Below are positions 40,231-48,840 of a stretch of 64,000 bases of DNA, piece after piece. Below the pieces are notes generated by a model that saw only the letters and a list, made by a program, of their open reading frames with translations, ran no database searches and was not told the DNA's origin. How positions within the stretch are numbered: the stretch's first letter is position 1; each line of letters begins with the position of its first letter. The translations under genes and the position numbers were made by a program. Source of the stretch: Hydrocarboniphaga sp. (GTDB taxonomy: Bacteria; Pseudomonadota; Gammaproteobacteria; Nevskiales; Nevskiaceae); the NCBI RefSeq assembly GCF_028291725.1, contig NZ_JAQGNT010000026.1, positions 1 through 64,000 on the forward strand, in the 5' to 3' direction.

Positions 40231-41079
40231 ATGCGTCTGGTGCACACGGTGGCCGAAGTGCGGCGCGAAATCGCCGCCTGGCGTGCGAACGGCGAATCGG
40301 TCGGTTTTGTCGCGACCATGGGCAACCTGCATGCGGGGCATCTGGACCTGGTCGCTGAAGCCAAGGCCAAGACCGACCGGGTCGTCGCCAGCATCTTCGT
40401 CAATCCGCTGCAGTTCGGGCCGAACGAGGATTTCGACCGGTATCCGCGCACCTTGCCGGACGACTGCGCGCGGCTCGATCCGGCCGGCTGCGACCTGGTG
40501 TTCGCGCCCAGTGTCGACGAGATGTACCCCCGCGGCCGCTCGAACATCGCCCAGGTTTCGGTGCCGGGGATATCAGGGCTGCTGGAAGGCGAGTTCCGCC
40601 CCGGTTTCTTCGAAGGTGTCGCCACGGTTGTCAGTATTCTGTTCCACATCGTGCAGCCGGATTTCGCGATGTTCGGCCGCAAGGACTATCAGCAGTTCAT
40701 GGTGATCCGGAGGATGGTCGCCGAGTTGCATATGCCGCTGCAGGTCGTCGGCGTGGCGACGCGCCGCGAGCCGGACGGCCTGGCGATGTCGTCGCGCAAC
40801 CAGTATCTGAACCAGAGCGAGCGCCCGGTGGCGCCGGGCCTGTTCCGTGCGCTGTCGGCGGTGGCGCAGCGTCTGCGCACCGGTTCGCGGGATTTCCAGG
40901 CCCTGGAAGACGAGGCCAAAAAGCTGCTCGAGCACCAGGGCTTCAAGCCGCAATACCTGGCAATCCGGGATCCCGACGACCTCGGCGCTCCCCGGGCCGG
41001 CGGCCGCGGTTGGGTGCTGCTGGTGGCCGCTCATCTGGGCCGCACGCGGCTGATCGACAACCTCGAAGTGGCGGCCTGA
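40231..41079 (+). CDS. panC: Pantothenate synthetase
   Basis: It ligates pantoate to beta-alanine using ATP. The 282-residue protein shows VATMGNLHAGHLDLV (HxGH nucleotide-binding motif), SIFVNPLQFGPNEDFDRYPRT, FGRKDYQQFMVIRRMV and AMSSRNQYLN (KMSKS-like). The sequence is complete with the usual length. It lies downstream of panB; panD follows after a 243-bp gap. Confidence 0.97.
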   Translation: MRLVHTVAEVRREIAAWRANGESVGFVATMGNLHAGHLDLVAEAKAKTDRVVASIFVNPLQFGPNEDFDRYPRTLPDDCARLDPAGCDLVFAPSVDEMYPRGRSNIAQVSVPGISGLLEGEFRPGFFEGVATVVSILFHIVQPDFAMFGRKDYQQFMVIRRMVAELHMPLQVVGVATRREPDGLAMSSRNQYLNQSERPVAPGLFRALSAVAQRLRTGSRDFQALEDEAKKLLEHQGFKPQYLAIRDPDDLGAPRAGGRGWVLLVAAHLGRTRLIDNLEVAA

Positions 41080-41218
41080 ACCGGAGGTCGGTTGCCGCCG
41101 TTCCGGGGGCTGTCTTTACTTATTACAAAATGGTTGCCGCTCACCATACGTGCGGATACACTCGCGGCCGGTTCCGGCACCTACACGATTCTGACCGATC
41201 ATGTTGTGACCGTCGCCC

Positions 41219-41295
41219 GGGTGCATGTCTTTTTGGGCCGCCCGCTTCCGCCGCAAACTTGATCTCCGGGTGCATGTCTTGGTGGGCCACCCAGG
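41219..41295 (+). repeat. Imperfect 49-bp direct repeat upstream of panD
   Basis: CCGGGTGCATGTCTTTTTGG at 41218 and CCGGGTGCATGTCTTGGTGG at 41267 are direct repeats offset by 49 bp, each followed by GGCC(G/A)CCC. They lie in the panC-panD gap. A 30-codon open frame (ATG 41225 to the TAA just before panD) crosses them but lacks a strong ribosome binding site. Confidence 0.55.
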
Positions 41296-41322
41296 AATCG
41301 CAAGCCAGTTGGACTAAAACCC

Positions 41323-41703
41323 ATGCAACTGACGATGCTCAAGTGCAAGCTCCATCGTGCGCGCGTCACGCACGCCGAGCTCGACTACGACGGATCCTGC
41401 GCGATTGATTCCCGCCTGCTGGACCTGGCGGGACTGCTCGAATTCGAGCAGATCCAGATCTATAACATCAACAATGGCGAGCGCTTTACGACCTATGCGA
41501 TCCGAGCCGAGGCGGGCTCCGGCATCATCTCGGTGAACGGCGCCGCGGCCCACAAGGCCCGCGTCGGTGATCGCGTGATCATCTGCGCTTACGGCGAGAT
41601 GGAAGAGGGCGCGGCTCGCGTCTTCAAGCCGCGCCTGGTCTATTGCGACGAGACCAACCGCGTCGTGCGCACAACGAACACGATCCCGGTCCAGGCGGCT
41701 TGA
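41323..41703 (+). CDS. panD: Aspartate 1-decarboxylase (pyruvoyl enzyme)
   Basis: It makes beta-alanine for PanC. The 126-residue proenzyme self-cleaves between Gly24 and Ser25 ([18 protein letters not shown]) to form the pyruvoyl group. Downstream motifs [30 protein letters not shown] and the basic C-terminus are intact. It starts at ATG 41323. Its TGA overlaps a TTG start of the next gene. Confidence 0.96.
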   Translation: MQLTMLKCKLHRARVTHAELDYDGSCAIDSRLLDLAGLLEFEQIQIYNINNGERFTTYAIRAEAGSGIISVNGAAAHKARVGDRVIICAYGEMEEGAARVFKPRLVYCDETNRVVRTTNTIPVQAA

Positions 41704-42347
41704 GTCGCCGCTCCGGGCGTGGCGATAGCCGCGTCCAGGCCTGGTTTCCGACGCTGATCTACCAGGCGCCGCTTTCCTCTGGAAGCGCCGCCCTGGCCTT
41801 GAACCGTGAGCTGCTGCGGGAAGCGGTGCAGCTGCGCGACTTCGACCGCGCCGGCCGCAACTGGTCGCAGGCCAACTATCACGGCGGCTATACCAGTTAT
41901 GGCTCGATGGACCGCCTGCACCAGTTCTCGTCGACCTTCGATCAACTGCGCCGCAAGCTCGACACGCATGTGCGCCGCTACGCGAAATCCCTGCACTGGG
42001 AACTCGGCGGCCGCAGCCTGGAGATGACCGACTGCTGGCTCAACATCATGCCGCAGGGGAGCGCGCATTCCTTCCATCTGCATCCGCAGTCGGCGGTCAG
42101 CGGCACTTACTACGTGAAGACGCCGCGCGGCTGCCCGGGTTTGAAGTTCGAAGATCCGCGCCTGTCGCAGATGATGGCGGCACCGCCGCGCAGCGCCGAT
42201 ACGGTGCCCGAGCAGCGCCCGCACATCGTTTATCCGGCCAAGGCCGGTGAGCTGATCCTGTTCGAAAGCTGGCTGCGCCACGAAGTGCCGCCGAACCCGG
42301 TCGCGGCCGAGCGCATCAGCATCAGCTTCAATTATCACTGGATGTAA
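41700..42347 (+). CDS. Putative 2OG-Fe(II) oxygenase (TIGR02466-like)
   Basis: A 215-residue double-stranded beta-helix dioxygenase-like protein. [10 protein letters not shown] starts the domain; the metal site is in [22 protein letters not shown], with a distal His in [15 protein letters not shown] followed by an Arg ([12 protein letters not shown]) for 2-oxoglutarate. Substrate is unknown. The TTG at 41700 overlaps the panD stop, so the gene is probably coupled to panD, though no role in pantothenate synthesis is known. The longer frame upstream is a panD shadow. Confidence 0.75.
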   Translation: MSRRSGRGDSRVQAWFPTLIYQAPLSSGSAALALNRELLREAVQLRDFDRAGRNWSQANYHGGYTSYGSMDRLHQFSSTFDQLRRKLDTHVRRYAKSLHWELGGRSLEMTDCWLNIMPQGSAHSFHLHPQSAVSGTYYVKTPRGCPGLKFEDPRLSQMMAAPPRSADTVPEQRPHIVYPAKAGELILFESWLRHEVPPNPVAAERISISFNYHWM

Positions 42348-42365
42348 GTCGAGCGCCACGAGCCC

Positions 42366-42445
42366 GTAGGTCGGCAATCCTTTGCCGACGTGAGACGGTG
42401 ATTGCGCATCGGAGCGCGCACGTCGGCAAAGGATTGCCGACCTAC
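42366..42445. repeat. GTAG-type palindromic repeat, family E
   Basis: GTAGGTCGGCAATCCTTTGC … GCAAAGGATTGCCGACCTAC, 80 bp with about 24-bp arms, followed by ATTTTTTTG. It could terminate the pan operon before pgi. Confidence 0.88.
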
Positions 42446-42519
42446 ATTTTTTTGAGCGTGGCGGTCGGTATTCAAGAAAACCCGGCTAAGCTTGGGGCGA
42501 CGAACCTAAAGTCCCTCCC

Positions 42520-44142
42520 ATGTCGCTGACTCAGACTTCCGCCTGGCAGAACCTGGCCGCACTGGCCGTAGCCTTTCGCAAAAAAACCCTGGTCGAGTTG
42601 TTCGACGCCGATCCGGGGCGGGCGACGAGGTTCGCGGCCGAGGCCTGCGGGGTCTACCTGGACTATTCCAAGCAGCGTATCGACGCCGAGGTGCTGGCGG
42701 CGCTGCAGCGGCTGGCGCAGCAGCAGGATCTGAGCGGCCGCGTCGCGGCGATGATGTCGGGCGAGCGCATCAACCCGACCGAACACCGCGCGGTGCTGCA
42801 CACCGCTCTGCGCGCGCCCAAGGGCTACGGCAAGGTCGTCGTCGATGGCCAGGACGTCAACGTCAACGTGCACCGCGTGCTCGACCGGATGGCGGAGTTC
42901 GCGAGCCGCGTTCGCGACGGGCGGCATCGCAGTGCCACCGGCGAGCTGTTTAGCCATGTCGTCAACATCGGCATCGGTGGATCGGACCTCGGCCCGCGCA
43001 TGGTCAACGAGGCCCTGATCGATTTCTGCGACGGCCCGCGCACGCATTACGTGGCCAATGTCGACGGCGCGCAGCTGGCCGCCGTGCTGGCCGATCTCGA
43101 GCCGGCCAGCACGCTGTTCATCGTCACCTCCAAGACTTTCACCACGTTGGAGACGATGGCCAACGCCGGCGCCGCGCGGCGCTGGCTGGTGCGCGCGCTT
43201 GGCGAGAGCGCGGTGTCGCAGCACTTCATCGCGGTATCGACCAACGCCGCCGAGGTCCGGCGTTTCGGCATCGATCCCGCCAGGATGTTCGAATTCTGGG
43301 ACTGGGTCGGCGGCCGCTATTCGGTCTGGTCGGCGGTCGGCCTGTCGCTGATGCTGGCGCTGGGTCCGCAGCGCTTTCGCGAGTGGCTGGACGGCGCGCA
43401 TGCAATGGACCGGCATTTCTGCGAGACCGTTCCGGCGTCCAATCTGCCGGTGCTGATGGCATTGCTGGCGGTGTGGAACCGCAACTTTCTCGACTCGCCG
43501 ACCCAGGTCGTCGCGCCGTATGCGCAGAACCTCGAGCACTTCGTGCACTGGCTGCAGCAGCTGGAGATGGAATCCAACGGCAAGCGCGTGCATCGAGATG
43601 GATCTCCGCTTGCGGTATCGACGACGCCGGCGCTCTGGGGCGATGTCGGCACCAACGGCCAGCACGCGTTCTTCCAGATGCTGCACCAGGGCAGTGACGT
43701 ACACCCGGTCGACTTCATCCTGCCGGTGCGCGCAACCCATCCCTGGCCCGAGCAGCAGCAGATGCTGATCGCGAATTGCCTGGCGCAGAGCGCCGCGCTG
43801 ATGCGGGGCAAGTCCGCCGACGAGGTGCGTGCCGAGTTATCCGTCAAGCTGTCGGGCAGCGAACTGGAGCAGGCGATTCCGCACCGGGTTTTCCCTGGCA
43901 ACCGGCCCAGCAGCACGCTGCTGGTACAGCGGCTCGATCCCTATCACCTTGGCGCCTTGATGGCCTTGTACGAGCACCGCACGTTCGTACTGTCGCTGCT
44001 GTGGGACATCAACGCCTTCGACCAATGGGGCGTCGAGCTCGGCAAGAGCCTGGCGCAAACCGTGCTCAAGGCCATGAACGGAGAAGAAGTTTTGCTGGAC
44101 GCCTCCACGCGCGAGTTGCTGAACAAGAGCTTAACCTACTGA
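42520..44142 (+). CDS. pgi: Glucose-6-phosphate isomerase
   Basis: It interconverts glucose-6-phosphate and fructose-6-phosphate. The 540-residue protein has the SIS-type motifs VNIGIGGSDLGPRMV, FIVTSKTFTTLETM (phosphate-binding), FEFWDWVGGRYSVWSAVGL and GTNGQHAFFQMLHQG with the catalytic His/Glu region, and a C-terminal FDQWGVELGK. Length and motifs are complete. It stands after the repeat at 42366 and is probably transcribed separately from the pan genes. Confidence 0.97.
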   Translation: MSLTQTSAWQNLAALAVAFRKKTLVELFDADPGRATRFAAEACGVYLDYSKQRIDAEVLAALQRLAQQQDLSGRVAAMMSGERINPTEHRAVLHTALRAPKGYGKVVVDGQDVNVNVHRVLDRMAEFASRVRDGRHRSATGELFSHVVNIGIGGSDLGPRMVNEALIDFCDGPRTHYVANVDGAQLAAVLADLEPASTLFIVTSKTFTTLETMANAGAARRWLVRALGESAVSQHFIAVSTNAAEVRRFGIDPARMFEFWDWVGGRYSVWSAVGLSLMLALGPQRFREWLDGAHAMDRHFCETVPASNLPVLMALLAVWNRNFLDSPTQVVAPYAQNLEHFVHWLQQLEMESNGKRVHRDGSPLAVSTTPALWGDVGTNGQHAFFQMLHQGSDVHPVDFILPVRATHPWPEQQQMLIANCLAQSAALMRGKSADEVRAELSVKLSGSELEQAIPHRVFPGNRPSSTLLVQRLDPYHLGALMALYEHRTFVLSLLWDINAFDQWGVELGKSLAQTVLKAMNGEEVLLDASTRELLNKSLTY

Positions 44143-44227
44143 TATAAAACAAATAGTTGTACTTCATGAAAAATAGAGGCTAGGATTTCCTTGACATTTA
44201 CAGCCACGATTTTGAAGGGAGTGTTCT

Positions 44228-44614
44228 ATGGGCAATAAACGGAGTTTGATCAGCGGCGTCGTCATTGCGGCGATGCTCGCAGTGTCCTCGTGGGTGCCGG
44301 CGAATGCGGCAATGGTCTCCACCGAGCAACTGGTCAACGCGGATGCAGGTCACGTTCGCGAAGCGCGTGTTGCGCAGATCCAGGGTTTCCTGGCCCGGGC
44401 CGACGTCAAGCAGCAGCTGGTTGCCTGGGGCGTTGCTCCCGATGTGGCCGACGCCCGCGTCGCCAAGCTCAGTGACTCCGAACTCGAGCAGCTGGCGATG
44501 AACATCGATCAGCAGCCGGCCGGCGCCGGTTTGATCTGGGTCGTAGGCCTGGTGTTCATCATCCTGATCGTGCTCGAACTGGTGGGCGTGACTCACATCT
44601 TCTCGCGCTTCTGA
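44228..44614 (+). CDS. PA2779-family protein (DUF6627-like)
   Basis: A 128-residue protein with a signal peptide (SLISGVVIAAMLAVSSWVPANA), a helical central domain (QIQGFLARADVKQQLVAWGV … DSELEQLAMNID) and a C-terminal membrane helix (GLIWVVGLVFIILIVLELVGV). It matches the small PA2779-type proteins found next to PA2778-type cysteine peptidases in pseudomonads and relatives. Function is unknown. The partner peptidase gene follows at once, which suggests the pair works at the envelope. AAGGGAG precedes the start. Confidence 0.8.
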   Translation: MGNKRSLISGVVIAAMLAVSSWVPANAAMVSTEQLVNADAGHVREARVAQIQGFLARADVKQQLVAWGVAPDVADARVAKLSDSELEQLAMNIDQQPAGAGLIWVVGLVFIILIVLELVGVTHIFSRF

Positions 44615-44648
44615 AAAGGAGTTTTTGAAGATCGGATCAAAGCGGTCG

Positions 44649-45617
44649 ATGAACCAACGGCGAGCCTTCGGGCTCGCCGTTTTGTTTGCCTGCGTGCTGG
44701 GTGCGACGGGTTGTGCACTGAGCCCGCAACTTGGCAAGCTTCCCTTGGGTCCGGTGACCGCTCAGCCGAAGCTCGAGCTGACGGAAACCCCATTTTTCCC
44801 GCAGGAAATCCATCAATGCGGTCCTGCCGCATTGGCGACCGTACTGAATGCCGATCATGTTCCGGTGACGCCTGATGCGCTCGCCAGCGAGATTTATATT
44901 CCCGGCCGCGAAGGTGCGCTGCAGGCGGAACTGCTGGCTGCGGTGCGCACGCACCAGCGCGTCGCGGTGCGGCTTGCGCCGCGGTTGGAGGCGCTGCTGT
45001 CGCCGCTAAGCGAACAGCGTCCGGTGCTGTTGCTGCAGAATCTCGGTTTGAAAAGCCTGCCGGCTTGGCATTACGCGGTCATCGTCGGCTGGGACGCCAG
45101 TGCCAACGAAATCATTCTGCGTTCTGGCTCGAAGAAACGTGAACGCCTGTCGCTCGCGCGCTTTCTGCAGACCTGGGATCTCGGCGAGCGCTGGGCCGTC
45201 GTGATCGCCGACCCGACGGCACCGCCGCCGATCGCCGTGACCGCACACGACTGGATCGCGGCGGTCGCGCCGCTGGAAGCCCTGAAGCAGAACGATCGTG
45301 CGCTGACGGCCTACGAATCGGCGGCGCAGCGCTGGCCGGGCGACGCGCTGGTCTGGCAGGCGCTCGCGAATGCGCGATATGCACAGCGTGATTTATCCGG
45401 CGCCGAAAAAGCGCTCGATGCAGCGGTGGCGATCGACGCCGATCCAGCGGCCTTGAACAATCTGGCTCAGGTGAGGATCGAGCGCGGCTGTCGTGCGGAT
45501 GCGCTGGCGGCGCTGGACCAGATTGCCGAAGTGCCGCCGACGTTGGCGGCAACAATTGCCGACACACGTACGGCGGCGGTGGCATTGCCGGCGGGTAGCG
45601 ACGCGGTTTGCCGGTAG
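44649..45617 (+). CDS. PA2778-family C39-like cysteine peptidase lipoprotein with TPR
   Basis: A 322-residue lipoprotein (lipobox LGATGC, Cys22). A C39-like papain fold follows: Cys57 in EIHQCGPAALATVLN, His141 in LPAWHYAVIVGWD and Asp149, as in bacteriocin-processing peptidases. Residues from about 200 form TPR-like repeats (NDRALTAYESAAQRWPGDAL, DLSGAEKALDAAVAIDADPA). It is paired with the PA2779-type gene. I use ATG 44649; an upstream TTG at 44625 has AAGGAG only 3 nt away. The TAG stop directly abuts the repeat at 45618. Substrate is unknown. Confidence 0.82.
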   Translation: MNQRRAFGLAVLFACVLGATGCALSPQLGKLPLGPVTAQPKLELTETPFFPQEIHQCGPAALATVLNADHVPVTPDALASEIYIPGREGALQAELLAAVRTHQRVAVRLAPRLEALLSPLSEQRPVLLLQNLGLKSLPAWHYAVIVGWDASANEIILRSGSKKRERLSLARFLQTWDLGERWAVVIADPTAPPPIAVTAHDWIAAVAPLEALKQNDRALTAYESAAQRWPGDALVWQALANARYAQRDLSGAEKALDAAVAIDADPAALNNLAQVRIERGCRADALAALDQIAEVPPTLAATIADTRTAAVALPAGSDAVCR

Positions 45618-45694
45618 GTAGGTTGGGGTGAGCATCGCGAACCCCAACATCGGCGCGGAACCCGTTGGGGTTCGCTGCGCTCACCCCAACCTAC
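45618..45694. repeat. GTAG-type palindromic repeat, family A copy 3
   Basis: GTAGGTTGGGGTGAGCATCG … GCTCACCCCAACCTAC, 77 bp, shared by the 3' ends of two convergent genes: the peptidase stop touches its left end and the queG stop TGA lies inside its right arm. Confidence 0.9.
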
Positions 45695-46754
45695 ATGTCT
45701 GCCGCTCCAAAGCCCAGGCCACATGCTCGCGCACGAACTCGTCATCGAAGTCCGCGCGTGACTGTAGGGCTGAAACTGTCGCCGCGCTATGCGGTGCATT
45801 GCCCAGCGCGACTGCGATGTTCCTGAGCCAGCGCGGATAGCCCGCGCGGCGTAGCGCCATGCCTTCAGTTTTGGCGAGCCATTGGTCTTCGGTCCACGAA
45901 AATAGTCCGATCAGCGTCGCTGAATCCAGGCTGTGGCGCGGCGCGAAGTCCGGCTCTTCGCTGAGCCGCGCGTAACGATTCCATGGGCATACCAGCTGGC
46001 AGTCATCGCAGCCGAAAATGCGATTGCCGATCAGCGGGCGCAGTTCTTCTGGAATTGCACCGTGATGCTCGATGGTCAGGTAGGAAATGCAGCGGCGCGC
46101 ATCGAGCCGGTACGGCGCGGTGAAAGCCTGGGTCGGGCAGATGTCCAGGCAGGCGCTGCAGCTGCCGCAGAGATCGGCGACCGCTTCGCTGGCCGACGGC
46201 GGCAACATCAGGTCGGTATAGATTTCGCCTAGGAAAAACAGCGAGCCGGCCTGACGGTTCAGCAGCAGTGTGTTTTTGCCGATCCAGCCGAGCCGGGCGT
46301 TGCGCGCCAGCGCTTTTTCCAGCGCCGGCGCGCTGTCGGTGAGCACGCGATAGCCGTGCTCTCCAATGGCGGCATCGAGCCGCTTGCCGAGCTTGAGCAG
46401 GCGGCCTCGCATCGTGCGGTGATAGTCGCGGCCCAGCGCATAGCGCGCGATGTAGGCCGCGTTACCATCGGCCAGCTGATCTCGCGCCGCTTCGAGCGAG
46501 CCGGCGCGATAGTCCATGCGCAGGCTGATCACGCTCAGCGTGCCCGGACGCAGTAGCCGTGGGTCGGCGCGCTGCGCCGGATCGCGCGCCATGTAGTCCA
46601 TGCCGCCGTGATCGCCGCGTTCCAGCCAGTGGTGCAGATGCGCCAGATCCTCGCCCAGATCCAGATGCGCCACGCCGGCGTCGGCAAAGCCCAGTTCGCG
46701 TGCCCACAGTCGAATGTCTTCGACCAGGGAGGGCAGGGAATCCGCGGCTATCAT
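45681..46754 (-). CDS. queG: Epoxyqueuosine reductase QueG
   Basis: The last step of queuosine tRNA modification, reducing epoxyqueuosine with cobalamin and two [4Fe-4S] clusters. Its 357 residues include the cluster motifs LCGSCSACLDICPTQAF and FGCDDCQLVCPWN, plus GWIGKNTLLL and SLFFLGEIYTDL. A HEAT-like tail (YPRWLRNIAVALGN … DEFVREHVAWAL) ends the protein. ATG 46754 is the likely start. The final residues RLG and the stop codon come from the repeat at 45618. It is divergent from nnr, 28 bp apart. Confidence 0.95.
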   Translation of the reverse strand: MIAADSLPSLVEDIRLWARELGFADAGVAHLDLGEDLAHLHHWLERGDHGGMDYMARDPAQRADPRLLRPGTLSVISLRMDYRAGSLEAARDQLADGNAAYIARYALGRDYHRTMRGRLLKLGKRLDAAIGEHGYRVLTDSAPALEKALARNARLGWIGKNTLLLNRQAGSLFFLGEIYTDLMLPPSASEAVADLCGSCSACLDICPTQAFTAPYRLDARRCISYLTIEHHGAIPEELRPLIGNRIFGCDDCQLVCPWNRYARLSEEPDFAPRHSLDSATLIGLFSWTEDQWLAKTEGMALRRAGYPRWLRNIAVALGNAPHSAATVSALQSRADFDDEFVREHVAWALERQTCRLG

Positions 46755-46782
46755 GTTGGGCGAGAATCGGGCATCACAGAGG

Positions 46783-48270
46783 ATGGCTGCCGTGAGCGAG
46801 GGTCGAGAACAGAACCGGAACCAGCGCCGATTGTATTCGGCGGCGCAGGTGCGCGAGATCGATCGTGTCGCGATCGATGGCCGCACCGATGCCGGTTACG
46901 CGCTGATGCAGCGCGCAGCGGCCGCGGCCTGGCGGGCGCTGTGCGAGCGCAAGCCGGATGCGTCGCGGATCGACATCGTCTGCGGGCCAGGCAACAACGG
47001 CGGAGACGGGTACGAGATCGCGACGCTGGCGAAGCACGCCGGCTGCGAGGTGCGCGTATGGGCGATCGGCGAACCTGCCCCGGGCACCGAGGCCGCACTG
47101 GCCCGCGCCGCCTGGCGCCTGCTCGGCACGGTGCATCCGTATGCGCCGGGCGCGCTCGTTGGTGCGAGCCTGATCGTCGACGCGCTCTACGGCACCGGCC
47201 TGTCGCGGCCGCCGGTGCATGCGGCGGCTGCGGCGATCGCCGAGATCCGCGCCAGTGGCGCCTGGGTGCTCGCGGTCGATGTGCCCAGCGGGCTCGCCGC
47301 CGACACCGGCCAGCCCTTGGGGCAGGCGGTCCGGGCGGATCTGACGGTCAGCTTCATCGGCCGCAAGTTCGGGCTGTATACCGGGCAGGGGCCGGAGCAC
47401 GCGGGCGAACGCGGGTTCGACGATCTGGGTGTCGTTCCCGACCCAGGCATTGCGTCGCTGGCGCAGCTGCTTGACGCCGGCGATCTGCACGCGGCGCTGC
47501 CGAGGCGCCCCCGCGGCGCGCACAAGGGCAGCAATGGTTTCGCGCTGCTGATCGGCGGCGATACCGGTTTTGCCGGTGCGATCCTGCTCGCGGCGCGCGC
47601 CGCCCTGCGCACCGGCGCGGGCCTGGTCGCAGTCGCGACTCGCACCGAACAGGCCGGCACGCTCGCAGCTGCGCAGCCCGAAGCGATGTTCCGCGGTGTC
47701 GCCGATGCCGGCGAATTGAAGCCTCTGCTGGAAAAAGCCGGCGTCATCGCGATCGGCCCCGGCCTCGGCCAAAATCAATGGGGCCGCGATCTGTGGCAGG
47801 CGGTGCTGCAGACCGATCTGCCGCTGGTGGTGGACGCGGACGCGCTGAACCTGCTGGCGGAGGCGCCGAGCCGGCGCGGCAACTGGGTGTTGACGCCGCA
47901 TCCTGGGGAAGCAGCGCGCCTGCTCGGCTGCGACGTGAAGACAATCGAGGCCGACCGCCTCGCCGCGACCCGCGCGCTGGTCGCGCGCTACGGCGGCTGC
48001 GTCATTCTGAAGGGTGCCGGCAGCCTCATCGGTGGTCGCGAAATGGCGGTCTGCCCCTACGGCAATCCAGGTATGGCCAGCGGCGGCATGGGCGATACCC
48101 TGACCGGGATCGTTGCCGCCCTGCTCGCGCAGGGGCTGCCGCTGGAAGACGCGGCGCGTATTGGTGTGCTGGTGCACGCACGCGCCGGCGACCTGGCGGC
48201 CCGTGGCGGAGAACGCGGGCTTTTGCCGAGCGATCTGATCGAAGCCCTGCGTGATGTGGTCAATCCATGA
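46783..48270 (+). CDS. nnr: Bifunctional NAD(P)H-hydrate epimerase / ADP-dependent dehydratase
   Basis: It repairs damaged NADHX/NADPHX. The N-terminal YjeF_N epimerase has GPGNNGGDGYEIA and VDALYGTGLSRP; the C-terminal ribokinase-like dehydratase has KGSNGFALLIGGDTGFAGA, VIAIGPGLGQ, LTPHPGEAARLLG and SGGMGDTLTGI. At 495 residues it is full length. ATG 46783 abuts AGAGG; GTG 46792 has better spacing and may be the true start. Its end overlaps tsaE (ATGA). Confidence 0.94.
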   Translation: MAAVSEGREQNRNQRRLYSAAQVREIDRVAIDGRTDAGYALMQRAAAAAWRALCERKPDASRIDIVCGPGNNGGDGYEIATLAKHAGCEVRVWAIGEPAPGTEAALARAAWRLLGTVHPYAPGALVGASLIVDALYGTGLSRPPVHAAAAAIAEIRASGAWVLAVDVPSGLAADTGQPLGQAVRADLTVSFIGRKFGLYTGQGPEHAGERGFDDLGVVPDPGIASLAQLLDAGDLHAALPRRPRGAHKGSNGFALLIGGDTGFAGAILLAARAALRTGAGLVAVATRTEQAGTLAAAQPEAMFRGVADAGELKPLLEKAGVIAIGPGLGQNQWGRDLWQAVLQTDLPLVVDADALNLLAEAPSRRGNWVLTPHPGEAARLLGCDVKTIEADRLAATRALVARYGGCVILKGAGSLIGGREMAVCPYGNPGMASGGMGDTLTGIVAALLAQGLPLEDAARIGVLVHARAGDLAARGGERGLLPSDLIEALRDVVNP

Positions 48271-48743
48271 GCCTGGCCTCGATCCGATCCGGAGAGCGTT
48301 TTCTGGCCGATGCCGAGGCCACCGCCGCATTCGGCCGCGAGTTGGCGGTAGCGCTGCGCGAACAGCGCGGCGCGGTGATTCATCTGCGCGGCACGCTCGG
48401 CGCCGGCAAGACCACGCTGGCCCGCGAACTGCTGCGCGCGCTTGGTGTGACCGGCACGATCCGCAGTCCGACCTACACGCTGATGGAGCCTTACGAGCTG
48501 CCGGACCGGCGTGTGCTGCACATGGATCTTTACCGAATCGAGGCCTCCGACCTGGACCAGCTCGGCCTGGACGACTATCCGCCGGAAGAGACGCTGTGGC
48601 TGGTGGAATGGCCGGAAAAAGGCGGTGCCGGCGTGCCACGGGCGGACCTCGACCTGCTGCTGGAGCCGGCGGGCGAGGGGCGTAAATTGCAGATTTCGAC
48701 CCGCTCGCCACCGGCTTCTGGCAATTCACCAGACTTCACATGA
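48267..48743 (+). CDS. tsaE: tRNA threonylcarbamoyladenosine biosynthesis ATPase TsaE
   Basis: A 158-residue P-loop protein that supports the TsaB-TsaD enzyme making t6A37 in tRNAs. Walker A LRGTLGAGKTTLARELL is near residues 40-56; SPTYTLMEPYE and HMDLYRIE are the family's switch motifs, followed by LVEWPEKG. It overlaps nnr by 4 nt and precedes amiC, as in many gammaproteobacteria. The C-terminal about 12 residues are variable. Confidence 0.94.
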   Translation: MSLASIRSGERFLADAEATAAFGRELAVALREQRGAVIHLRGTLGAGKTTLARELLRALGVTGTIRSPTYTLMEPYELPDRRVLHMDLYRIEASDLDQLGLDDYPPEETLWLVEWPEKGGAGVPRADLDLLLEPAGEGRKLQISTRSPPASGNSPDFT

Positions 48744-48784
48744 GGTATTGACGCTATCTCACTGTGAATAAAGAAAGATAGTTC

Positions 48785-48813
48785 TTGCTTCAGGTAAATT
48801 ATCAAGCTATCTT
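48785..48813 (+). promoter_or_regulatory. Putative promoter of the amiC-mutL region
   Basis: The tsaE-amiC gap is AT-rich. TTGCTT and TATCTT are 17 nt apart, the -10 element lying 28 nt before the amiC start; GGGAG precedes the ATG. Confidence 0.35.
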
Positions 48814-48840
48814 GGCCGCGTTCCGACTGTGGGAGCGGTC

